A DNA stretch of 6,015 nucleotides. Source: Gammaproteobacteria bacterium (GTDB lineage: Bacteria > Pseudomonadota > Gammaproteobacteria > Enterobacterales > Psychrobiaceae). This document shows positions 1 to 6,006 of the stretch, in pieces. The stretch's first letter is position 1. The number at the start of each line of letters is the position of its first letter. The stretch lies in the NCBI GenBank assembly GCA_013214885.1, contig JABSRS010000211.1:1-6015 (forward strand). Reading direction: 5' to 3'. The translations under genes and the position numbers were made by a program. The notes below the pieces were generated by a model. The model saw only the letters and a program-made list of their open reading frames with translations. It had not been told where the DNA came from and searched no databases.

Positions 1-428
1 GTAAGTTACCTGGTGTTATCGAAACGCGTGTTGGTTATACCGGTGGTGAGGTTGAAAATGCAACCTATCGCAATCATGGTAATCATGCCGAGGGTATCGA
101 AATTATTTTTGATAATGAACAGACCAGTTATCGAAATATTTTAGAATTTTTCTTTCAAATTCACGATCCTACCACGATGCTGCGTCAAGGTAATGATCAA
201 GGAACGGCTTATCGTTCGGCGATTTACTATGTCGATTCAAGCCAACAACAAATGGCATTACGTACTATCGATGATGTTAATGCCTCTGGCTTGTGGCCTG
301 GCGTCGTGGTGACTGAAGTTGAACCCGTCAGTGATTTTTGGCAAGCAGAACCCGAGCACCAAGATTACTTAGAAAATCGACCAAATGGCTATACCTGTCA
401 TTTCCCACGACCAGATTGGAAGTTATAA
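1..428 (+). CDS. msrA: Peptide-methionine (S)-S-oxide reductase MsrA, 5'-truncated by the window edge
   Basis: The frame is open from base 3 and encodes 141 residues before TAA at 426-428. The N-terminal part with the GCFW catalytic cysteine lies outside the window, and about 15-25 residues are probably missing. Visible MsrA landmarks, in order, are KLPGV, GYTGG, NHAE (the conserved substrate-site Glu), the stretch ending [23 protein letters not shown] (the conserved Asp and Tyr that bind the sulfoxide), and a C-terminal [10 protein letters not shown]. The Cys there (396-398) is the candidate resolving cysteine of the short MsrA subtype. The family reduces methionine-S-sulfoxide in proteins, using thioredoxin to regenerate the enzyme, and acts in the cytoplasm. 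The stop codon overlaps the selO start (TAATG), which suggests co-translation. An internal ATG at 177 is not the real start, because homology continues upstream to the edge. The identification is firm; only the 5' end is unknown. Confidence 0.95.
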   Translation, partial: KLPGVIETRVGYTGGEVENATYRNHGNHAEGIEIIFDNEQTSYRNILEFFFQIHDPTTMLRQGNDQGTAYRSAIYYVDSSQQQMALRTIDDVNASGLWPGVVVTEVEPVSDFWQAEPEHQDYLENRPNGYTCHFPRPDWKL

Positions 429-1915
429 TGAGCGAACAAGTGATAAATTCAGGGTTAACCTTTGATCATAGCTATGCCGAACAATTGAATGGTTTTTATG
501 TCCCTTGTCTGGGTGACAAAGCACCACAACCGCAGTTGGTAAAGTTAAATCGTGAACTGGCAACAAGCCTCGGTTTCGATCTCGAAAATTTATCGGATCA
601 TGACATAGCGGCACTATTGTCAGGTGGCATTGCGCTTGAAAATGGCAACCCAATATCGCAGGTGTATGCGGGTCATCAATTTGGCGGCTTTAGCCCTCAG
701 CTGGGTGATGGCCGCGCATTATTACTCGGCGAGGTGATTGATGTTAATGGTCAACGCACCGATATTCATTTAAAAGGTTCTGGGCGCACTCAGTTTTCTC
801 GTGGTGGTGACGGTAAAGCTGGCATCGGGCCTGTATTACGCGAATACCTGCTTGGTGAGGCCATGCACGCGCTTAATGTACCGACGACCAGAGCGTTAGC
901 CGCCGTGACAACTGGCGAACAAATTATGCGAGATGGTCTAGTACCTGGTGCTGTCTTGGCTCGAGTCGCTTCCAGTCATATTCGTTTTGGCACTTTTCAA
1001 TTTTTCTCCGCCAGAGGAGAGACCGACCAAGTTAAGTTATTAGCCGATTACGCCATTGCGCGTCATTATCCAGCGCTTAAGAATACTGATGATTGTTATC
1101 TGGGTTTATTGCGCGAAGTGGGTCATGCACAGGCGGCACTTGTGGCCAATTGGATGCAACTGGGCTTTGTCCATGGCGTAATGAACACGGACAACATGAC
1201 TATTTCGGGCGAAACCATTGATTATGGCCCTTGTGCCTTTATTGACGGTTATGATCCTGACGCGGTGTTTAGCTCGATTGATCTACAAGGTCGTTATGCC
1301 TTTTCTAATCAAGGCGGTATCGCGCAGTGGAACTTAGCTCGGTTTGCTGAGTGCTTGCTGCCTCTTATCGCTGATGATAGTGATGAGGCGGTCAAATTAG
1401 CCAGCGAAGTTGTTAATGGCTTTAGTGATGATTACCAAAGTCGCTGGTTAGCTGGCATGAGCAAAAAATTAGGCCTCACCAGTAATCAAGCGCAAGACTC
1501 ACAACTGATTAATGATTTGCTTGATCTGATGGCGAGCAATAAAGTTGATTTTACTCAGCTATTTCGAGCATTAGCCGATGCAGTGCTGGGAGATAATTCG
1601 AAAGCTAACGCGTTGTTTAATGATCCGAGTGTATTTGAGCAATGGCAAGCAACATGGCAAGAGCGATTACTCGCTGACGAGGTGTCACAGCAACAACGTG
1701 CCAAGGCCATGAATAAGGTCAACCCGATTTATATTCCACGCAATCATCTCGTCGAACAGGCGCTAAAAGCAGCAGAAAATAATGGTGATTATGGTCCGTT
1801 TGAGCAATTACTAGCAGTGTTAGAGCGACCATTTAAACAACGAGCAGGCCTTGATCAATATGCACTGGGTGCGCCTGCAGATTTTGGTCGATATAAAACA
1901 TTTTGTGGAACCTAA
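428..1915 (+). CDS. selO: Protein adenylyltransferase SelO (YdiU family pseudokinase)
   Basis: This 495-aa protein has a length typical of bacterial SelO. The family has a protein-kinase fold with inverted ATP orientation; it transfers AMP from ATP to Ser, Thr or Tyr of target proteins and is linked to redox homeostasis. Visible motifs are QVYAGHQFGGF (79-89), QLGDGRA (91-97), HLKGSG with the ATP-binding Lys116, LREY with Glu139, ARV with Arg179, HGVMNTDN with Asp255/Asn256, and DYGP with metal-binding Asp265. By my recollection these sit at a constant +3 offset from the Pseudomonas syringae SelO catalytic residues. The C-terminus FCGT places Cys493 third from the end, where many bacterial SelOs have Cys and animal proteins have selenocysteine. 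The frame is open further upstream, to an ATG at 338, but that extension lies inside msrA and has no SelO-like sequence. The ATG at 428, overlapping the msrA stop, is therefore chosen. The gene is intact and family assignment is very secure; the protein targets cannot be read from sequence. Confidence 0.96.
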   Translation: MSEQVINSGLTFDHSYAEQLNGFYVPCLGDKAPQPQLVKLNRELATSLGFDLENLSDHDIAALLSGGIALENGNPISQVYAGHQFGGFSPQLGDGRALLLGEVIDVNGQRTDIHLKGSGRTQFSRGGDGKAGIGPVLREYLLGEAMHALNVPTTRALAAVTTGEQIMRDGLVPGAVLARVASSHIRFGTFQFFSARGETDQVKLLADYAIARHYPALKNTDDCYLGLLREVGHAQAALVANWMQLGFVHGVMNTDNMTISGETIDYGPCAFIDGYDPDAVFSSIDLQGRYAFSNQGGIAQWNLARFAECLLPLIADDSDEAVKLASEVVNGFSDDYQSRWLAGMSKKLGLTSNQAQDSQLINDLLDLMASNKVDFTQLFRALADAVLGDNSKANALFNDPSVFEQWQATWQERLLADEVSQQQRAKAMNKVNPIYIPRNHLVEQALKAAENNGDYGPFEQLLAVLERPFKQRAGLDQYALGAPADFGRYKTFCGT

Positions 1916-1929
1916 TTTCGGTATATAAT
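1902..1929 (+). promoter_or_regulatory. Probable sigma-70 promoter for holD-rimI
   Basis: A perfect -10 hexamer, TATAAT, lies at 1924-1929, 33 bases before the holD start. It sits in the 46-bp gap after the selO stop. The -35 region is weak: TTGTGG at 1903-1908 with a 15-bp spacer, or TTTTGT at 1901-1906 with 17 bp. Transcription would begin near 1936, giving a leader of about 25 nt. No terminator-like hairpin is seen between selO and this site, so read-through from msrA-selO may also feed holD-rimI. Confidence 0.45.
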
Positions 1930-1961
1930 CGCTGCTCTTTTATCGAGTTGAGTTTTTAACA

Positions 1962-2384
1962 GTGGATTTATCACAACAGCAAGTTGATTGTTTGAATGCC
2001 ATGGGGATTGAGTTATTACAATCAAAAACCATGGTTAGTGAACCGATTATCGCTGTGGCCACTGCTGCCGAATCTAGAGTTACCGAATCTGGAGCTGCCG
2101 AATCTGGAGTTGCTGAATCTGGAGTTGCTGAATATTCGGTTACCGTACCTGCGGTTGCTATAGCAGCAGAGCAATCGCCGCAGTTAATCACTCAGCTTGA
2201 ACAAGCGATTAGTTATTGCCAGCAACATAATAAAAAAGCGGTTGAGCTTAGCTGGCAAGTTGATGTTACCCTCGAACAAATTCAGTTAAAGGATCATCAG
2301 CTAGCATTGCCTAATCTCGCCACCGTCTTTGCCAGCACCTCGCTAAAACGCCAACTGTGGCAACTCATTCATCAAGCCAGTTAA
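1962..2384 (+). CDS. holD: Probable DNA polymerase III psi subunit (HolD) with a repeat-expanded linker
   Basis: This 140-aa product resembles HolD, the small psi subunit that bridges the DnaX clamp loader to chi (HolC) and SSB. Supporting features are the position directly before rimI, as in E. coli; the N-terminal LNAMGIELLQSK, which resembles the psi N-terminal clamp-loader peptide; a VAIAAEQSPQLITQLEQAI stretch (65-83), which lines up with the first strand and helix of the psi fold; and the C-terminal LALPNL...LKRQLWQLI, which resembles the family's LxxPxL...LWxxI ending. Residues 36-65 are Ala/Glu/Ser/Val-rich 5-residue repeats not expected in the family. The start is GTG at 1962, with a weak GAG about 9 bases upstream. 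The next ATG (2001) would delete part of the conserved N-terminal peptide, so GTG is preferred. Tandem stops TAA TAG end the gene. Psi proteins diverge quickly, so the call rests partly on synteny; the alternative is an unknown small protein. Confidence 0.68.
   Translation: MDLSQQQVDCLNAMGIELLQSKTMVSEPIIAVATAAESRVTESGAAESGVAESGVAEYSVTVPAVAIAAEQSPQLITQLEQAISYCQQHNKKAVELSWQVDVTLEQIQLKDHQLALPNLATVFASTSLKRQLWQLIHQAS
2067..2156 (+). repeat. 15-bp tandem repeat inside holD (five clear units plus one decayed)
   Basis: Consecutive 15-bp units start at 2067, 2082, 2097, 2112, 2127 and 2142. The core is roughly GCCGAATCTGGAGTT and encodes Ala-Glu-Ser-Gly-Val. Units 3 and 4 differ at only one base (GCC versus GCT). 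Units 1 and 2 have a few changes, unit 5 diverges after GAA, and unit 6 keeps only the ACC...GCGGTT frame. The unit length is a multiple of three, so copy-number changes keep the reading frame. The pattern suggests recent slippage expansion within a tolerant protein linker. The opposite strand is also open here, encoding a DSATPDS-type repeat, but this is a by-product of the repeat. Confidence 0.9.
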
Positions 2385-2396
2385 TAGATACCCGAT

Positions 2397-2843
2397 ATGA
2401 CCCTTAGTTTTGAAAGCTTTAACGAGCAAAATCTCGATCCCATTTACCAAGTTGAAATCTCAGCCCAGTCGCACCCAATGTCAAATAAAGTGATGCTGTC
2501 TTGTTTGGGCAAGCGTTATTTTAATAGTGCAATTTATTGTGACGGTCAGCTGGCAGGCTTTTATATTGGTGAGTTTGTACTCGATGAGTCATCACTGATT
2601 GAAATTTGTATTGCCCCAGCGTTTCAAGGTAAAGGGCTGGGACGCCAGTTAATGCAGCATTATATTGAGCACGCTCAGCAAAAAGGGGCTATGAGTTGTT
2701 GGTTAGAAGTGCGTGAGTCAAACACCGCTGCACGCAAGCTATATCAAGCACTTGATTATAACGAAGTCGATTGCCGGGTTAATTACTACCCAACGGCAAC
2801 CGGGCATGAAGACGCGATTATCATGTGCCTTTATGTGATGTGA
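2397..2843 (+). CDS. rimI: Ribosomal protein bS18 N-terminal alanine acetyltransferase RimI
   Basis: This is a 148-aa GNAT-fold protein of the same length as E. coli RimI, which acetylates the N-terminal alanine of ribosomal protein S18 with acetyl-CoA in the cytoplasm. Visible elements are the acetyl-CoA loop QGKGLG at 77-82, preceded by IAPAF; WLEVRESN at 102-109, with Glu104 matching the proposed catalytic Glu103 of E. coli; Tyr116, matching Tyr115; NYYP at 129-132; and the family ending EDAIIM at 138-143. The usual Trp of the N-terminal PWS motif is Met here (HPMSN, 26-30), a mild departure near the substrate-binding side. The start is ATG at 2397, 12 bases after the holD stop, with no strong Shine-Dalgarno sequence, so translation may depend on ribosomes leaving holD. 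The stop codon directly abuts the stop of the opposite-strand DHH gene. Confidence 0.93.
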   Translation: MTLSFESFNEQNLDPIYQVEISAQSHPMSNKVMLSCLGKRYFNSAIYCDGQLAGFYIGEFVLDESSLIEICIAPAFQGKGLGRQLMQHYIEHAQQKGAMSCWLEVRESNTAARKLYQALDYNEVDCRVNYYPTATGHEDAIIMCLYVM

Positions 2844-3656
2844 TTAGATTTCGATTTTAGGAATATCGACTGCAAAACCCGCGGCATGGAAATGACCGCC
2901 ACCACCGTATTGCTCTGCAATTTTTGACACATCAATGCCATCTTTGGCCGAACGTAGCGAATAAATACGCTTAGCTTCTTTTTCAAAATACATTGCTGCA
3001 AAAGGATGACCTTGCGAGATTTTATCGCCAATCTCACTAATTAAGTGAGTGGTGTTAATACAAGGTACTGTGTATCCAGCAATTTTAGCCATTGGCAGCT
3101 TTTCGCCAGTAGGCACCTTGGCAATTTGTTGATTTTGATATTCAACAATCGCGTTACCTTTAACGATTAATTGCTTAATATTTTCGTCAATTAAATAAGG
3201 TTGCCATAATTCAAATGATTTTTCTAAGGTCAGCAGTGCTGCTGATACCGCTTTAGAGTCAGGTAGCTGCCATTGCCACAAATCACGATCTTGAATATAT
3301 TCGAGCAACAACGGTAAAGGACGTTGTGGCAATAAAGTCTGCCACGTTAGGACTGCACCTGATTTGCTCATATCAAAAATACAAAAATCTAGCCCGTCTA
3401 AATCTTGTTGAGCACTCTTGTGATGATCGATAACTTGCACCGACTTTGCACCTTTCGTTAGCTCGAGTAAGACATCACGCTTATATGAAAAATCAACGAT
3501 TAACACATCTTTGTTAATAACGTCAGGGGCTAAGTCGCCATATTGCGCTGGATGAAATTCACAGCTTTGACCTTTGGCATCAAAATATTGTTTTACTGCT
3601 AAAGCAGCGCCAAAACCATCGGCACAATTTTTATGATAAATACATAAATTACTCAT
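2844..3656 (-). CDS. DHH/DHHA1-family phosphoesterase (oligoribonuclease NrnB-like or dinucleotide hydrolase)
   Basis: This 270-aa cytoplasmic protein has the two-domain DHH-DHHA1 layout of metal-dependent phosphoesterases. Metal-binding motifs, in order, are IYHKNCADGFGAA (6-18, with His8 and Asp13), VLIVDFS (Asp55), VQVIDHHKS (DHH at 77-79), IQDRDLW (Asp123/Asp125) and a DHHA1-type GGGGHFHAAGF at 251-261. All appear intact. Relatives include the nanoRNases NrnA and NrnB, c-di-AMP hydrolases and, as I recall, a Vibrio cholerae pGpG hydrolase (PggH). The substrate cannot be fixed from sequence; nanoRNA or pGpG is the leading inference. The start at 3656 is chosen because a strong Shine-Dalgarno sequence precedes it and family similarity begins just after. 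The 11 extra codons possible upstream lie inside ywbE. The gene shares a 4-bp ATGA overlap with ywbE, so the two are probably translated together. Confidence 0.88.
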   Translation of the reverse strand: MSNLCIYHKNCADGFGAALAVKQYFDAKGQSCEFHPAQYGDLAPDVINKDVLIVDFSYKRDVLLELTKGAKSVQVIDHHKSAQQDLDGLDFCIFDMSKSGAVLTWQTLLPQRPLPLLLEYIQDRDLWQWQLPDSKAVSAALLTLEKSFELWQPYLIDENIKQLIVKGNAIVEYQNQQIAKVPTGEKLPMAKIAGYTVPCINTTHLISEIGDKISQGHPFAAMYFEKEAKRIYSLRSAKDGIDVSKIAEQYGGGGHFHAAGFAVDIPKIEI

Positions 3657-3844
3657 GATATTTCCTTCACTCGGCCAACCGCGCCACACGCTAAACGAAC
3701 TTTAATCCCGTGTGGGTGGGTAGGTGACTTGGTTAGAATATTCTTAACAATTCCAGTGGTTAATTTACCACTACGTTGATCTTGTTTTAACACTATGGCT
3801 ACTGACGAGCCTAGTTTGATGCTTGCGCGATTGCTACCTGGCAT
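3653..3844 (-). CDS. ywbE: YwbE family small protein (DUF2196)
   Basis: This 63-aa protein closely matches the YwbE/DUF2196 family in length and pattern. It has an N-terminal NRASIKLG, then VAIVLKQDQRSGKLTTGIV, then the hallmark LTKSPTHPHGIKVRL, and a closing GAVGRVKEI. The alternating hydrophobic pattern with Gly turns suggests a small all-beta, SH3-like fold. There is no signal peptide or membrane segment, so it is cytoplasmic. To my knowledge the family has no established function. The start is ATG at 3844-3842, with a GAAGAG purine run (3856-3851 on the minus strand) six bases upstream. The stop TGA overlaps the DHH gene start (ATGA), so the two form an operon. The linkage hints at a shared nucleic-acid or nucleotide role, which is inference only. 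Confidence 0.9.
   Translation of the reverse strand: MPGSNRASIKLGSSVAIVLKQDQRSGKLTTGIVKNILTKSPTHPHGIKVRLACGAVGRVKEIS
3661..3667 (-). promoter_or_regulatory. Shine-Dalgarno sequence of the DHH phosphoesterase gene
   Basis: Read on the minus strand this is AAGGAAA, ending four bases before the ATG at 3656-3654. It lies inside the last codons of ywbE. It settles the choice of the downstream start over the longer open frame and suggests the DHH gene is translated well in its own right, besides any coupling. Confidence 0.75.
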
Positions 3845-4084
3845 GTGGATCTCTTCGATGTTAGGCGATTACTTGCCTTATTATTACTTATACCGTGACC
3901 ATTGGAAATAACATTGGTCTTTTATTTTCCTTGTTGGTTATAAAAATTCATTCAAATTAATATTTGTTCGACTAACATATATAAAGCACCTGATAAATTA
4001 AGTGTTTGTACAATTCTAACTTATCGTTTTTCGTCATAATGTTTTATTAATATTGCCTAAAGGCTAGCTTTTCAAGGAATGTGA
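3845..4084. promoter_or_regulatory. Divergent intergenic region between ywbE and the diguanylate cyclase gene
   Basis: This 240-bp, clearly AT-rich stretch holds no convincing ORF or RNA gene and must contain the promoters of both divergent units. On the minus strand, TATAAG (3892-3887) could be the -10 of ywbE, without a good -35. On the plus strand, candidates are TATAAA at 3939-3944 (with TTGGTC at 3914-3919, spacer 19), TATAAA at 3980-3985 and CATAAT at 4035-4040. None has both boxes well matched, so no start site is assigned. AAGGA at 4074-4078, six bases before the ATG at 4085, is a good ribosome binding site for the diguanylate cyclase. Confidence 0.5.
3897..3919. repeat. Imperfect inverted repeat, possible operator
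   Basis: The 8-base arms GACCATTG and CATTGGTC are separated by 7 bases, with one T-T mismatch. The dyad lies just upstream of the possible ywbE -10 box (3892-3887), about where a -35/spacer would be, so a regulator could bind there. On the plus strand it is followed by CTTTTATTTT and resembles a terminator, but no plus-strand gene ends here. Function is unproven. Confidence 0.35.
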
Positions 4085-6001
4085 ATGCGTCGTGTGTGGT
4101 ATTTTTTAATCTGCTTTTTAGCGATTAGCTTTAGTGTTGATGCGGCAAAAAGCCAATTGGACGATTTATTAGATCAAATAGAATCAACGATTACTGTTGC
4201 GCCGTCACAAGCGCGAGACATGGCTATTGTCGTTGATCAAAAATATCAAATGTCGACGCAACCTGTCGCGGTAGCAATTCGCTATCAACTGTTAAGATCC
4301 GACTTAGCACTTAGTTTAAAATTATCCGACGAAGCTACACAATATGCCCAAGTTGGTTTAGCGCTAACCGAGCTCCATCGTGGTTATCTGGTGCAACGCA
4401 ATGCCTTAGGACTTAATTTAGTCAAGAGCGTTATTCATGACGACGAGCCCCTGCAAGTTTTAAAGATCATTGATCAACTTTTATCCCAAAGTGATAGCGA
4501 TATATCACCAGCGTATCATGCGCAGTTGCTACTGTTTAAAGTGAAAATTTATCAACAAACTGAACGGGCGGATTTGTCTTTATACGCGTTAAAAGCCGCT
4601 TATCAATTGGCGCAATCTAGTAATAACCAACCGCTTACTCAGCAAATAGCGGTGGATTTAGCAACGCGTTTGCTAGAGCTCAATGACTATAATCAAGCAG
4701 AAAACCTCTTAAAAAAATCGGATCAATACTACGTCGAAAATCAGCTGTCGGTTGAAAACTTAATTGTTCAAATTAAGTTGTCAGAACTAGCCTATAGCCG
4801 CGGCCATAAAGCGGATGCGTTAACTATCTTAATCAATGCCAAAGCGTTGGCCCAAGCCGTAGGTTCTGGTTTATTCCGTTTTGTGCTCGAACTGCGGATC
4901 GCTGAGCTTGAATTGGAATCTGACAATATTGTGGCGGCAGGTGCAAGCCTAATCGAGCTAATTAAATTGCAGACGCATGCGCGGCGAGCAGATGATAAAG
5001 ATCGGTTGTTGTTAATTCGGGCCCGGTATAAAGTCGCGTTTAATGACTTTTCAGGGTTAAACAAACTGCTAAATTCTCATGGCGCTCTTGAACTAAACGG
5101 CATCAGTAAAAATGATTCACGGGTGCTTGATCTCTTAAAGTTGAAGGCGCAGGGACTGGCGTCACAAGGACACTTTGAGCAAGCGTATCAAATTCTGCAA
5201 CAACATCAGCGTGATTTCACCACCCACAGCCAGCGCCGTAATACCGATAGTTTGCAACGGCAGAAAATGATGTTTGACCTTGATTTGTTGGAGCAAGAAA
5301 ATCGTAATTTAAATTGGAGTAACGTACTGCAACAGTCTGAACTTAAGCGCCATAATCAAACGTTGTCACAACTTAATATGTTGCTGTTAATTCTGGCACT
5401 AGTTGCGGCTGCCGCTATTGCGTTGGCTATTTTGCTTTATCAAAAACGCCAGCAGTTATACCGTTTAACATTCCAAGATCCATTAACAGGAATTCATAAC
5501 CGCCGTTATTTATCTTTAATATTTAAACAGCTCCAAGATAAGTATATTAAAGAGCGTCAGCCGTTGGCAGCGTTAATGTTAGATCTCGACAAGTTTAAAC
5601 TGGTTAATGATCGTTACGGTCATGGCGTCGGTGATGAGGTGATTATTGCCTTTACTAAATGTTGTAAGGATGTACTGCCGCCAGAAGCTATTCTGATCCG
5701 CCTAGGGGGAGAAGAAGTGCTTGCCTTATTGCCACAATGGCAGTGTATTGAAGCAACTAAAATAGCTGAAACACTCCGACTAACCTTATCTAGAATTCTT
5801 ATTAATACAGGGAGGGGCAATACTTTCAATTTTACCACTAGCATTGGGGTCGCCAGTCTGAGTCCGTCGGTGTTAGATCAAGAGAGTTTGTTAAAACTGG
5901 CCGATCAACGACTGTATATTGCAAAAGCAGAGGGAAGAAATAGGGTAGTGGGTCCATCAAAAATACACTATGAAGAAACTAGCCACTTAGCAAAGTGCTA
6001 A
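4085..6001 (+). CDS. Membrane-anchored GGDEF diguanylate cyclase with a periplasmic TPR-like sensor region
   Basis: This 638-aa protein should make c-di-GMP from two GTP on the cytoplasmic side of the inner membrane. Residues 1-20 look like a signal peptide (MRRVWYFLICFLAISFSVDA, cleavage near AA-KS). Residues 25-380 are amphipathic helical pairs resembling degenerate TPRs, probably periplasmic. Residues 385-428 look like a coiled coil, 431-452 form one transmembrane helix, and 463-622 are the GGDEF domain. Catalytic features are DPLTGIHNRR (465-474), Asp500 for metal, Asn508 and Asp517 for guanine, and RLGGEEV with Glu543/Glu544. The fifth signature residue is Val instead of Phe. The RxxD inhibitory site expected at 532-535 reads PPEA, so product inhibition at that site should be absent. 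A 16-residue tail follows the usual GRNRVV end. The ATG at 4085 has a good AAGGA site. Activity is likely but not certain; the sensed signal is unknown. Confidence 0.92.
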   Translation: MRRVWYFLICFLAISFSVDAAKSQLDDLLDQIESTITVAPSQARDMAIVVDQKYQMSTQPVAVAIRYQLLRSDLALSLKLSDEATQYAQVGLALTELHRGYLVQRNALGLNLVKSVIHDDEPLQVLKIIDQLLSQSDSDISPAYHAQLLLFKVKIYQQTERADLSLYALKAAYQLAQSSNNQPLTQQIAVDLATRLLELNDYNQAENLLKKSDQYYVENQLSVENLIVQIKLSELAYSRGHKADALTILINAKALAQAVGSGLFRFVLELRIAELELESDNIVAAGASLIELIKLQTHARRADDKDRLLLIRARYKVAFNDFSGLNKLLNSHGALELNGISKNDSRVLDLLKLKAQGLASQGHFEQAYQILQQHQRDFTTHSQRRNTDSLQRQKMMFDLDLLEQENRNLNWSNVLQQSELKRHNQTLSQLNMLLLILALVAAAAIALAILLYQKRQQLYRLTFQDPLTGIHNRRYLSLIFKQLQDKYIKERQPLAALMLDLDKFKLVNDRYGHGVGDEVIIAFTKCCKDVLPPEAILIRLGGEEVLALLPQWQCIEATKIAETLRLTLSRILINTGRGNTFNFTTSIGVASLSPSVLDQESLLKLADQRLYIAKAEGRNRVVGPSKIHYEETSHLAKC

Positions 6002-6006
6002 ATGGC
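5982..6006. repeat. Near-perfect palindrome spanning the stop codon of the diguanylate cyclase gene
   Basis: An 11-base arm (5982-5992) pairs with 5996-6006 at 10 of 11 positions around a 3-base AAG loop; the single mismatch is C5986 against A6002. The stop codon TAA (5999-6001) lies in the right arm. No T-tract follows before the window ends at 6015, so it is not a classic intrinsic terminator as far as can be seen. It could be a REP-like repeat, the edge of a small mobile element, or an mRNA-end stabilising hairpin. Confidence 0.7.

Noticed and set aside
338..427. N-terminal extension of selO from an upstream ATG
   Set aside because: The extra 30 residues overlap msrA in another frame and do not resemble SelO; the ATG at 428 gives the normal family N-terminus.
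1940..2191. Minus-strand open frame with a DSATPDS-like repetitive protein
   Set aside because: It is antisense to holD and arises because the 15-bp repeat keeps all copies in the same frame on both strands. It matches no recognised family.
2772..2806. Inverted repeat (9-base arms, one mismatch, 17-base loop) near the end of rimI, considered as a terminator
   Set aside because: It lies in conserved codons of rimI, has a long loop, and is followed by no T-tract on either strand.
3897..3930. Hairpin followed by a T-rich run, considered as a plus-strand intrinsic terminator
   Set aside because: No plus-strand gene ends upstream; the neighbouring genes on that side run on the minus strand and start, rather than end, here.
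4792..5064. Minus-strand open frame within the diguanylate cyclase gene
   Set aside because: It is antisense to well-patterned helical-repeat coding sequence and shows no recognisable family.
5982..6006. Palindrome considered as an integron attC site
   Set aside because: I see no attC core sites (GTTRRRY/RYYYAAC type) or unpaired bulge pattern, and no integrase or cassette in the window.
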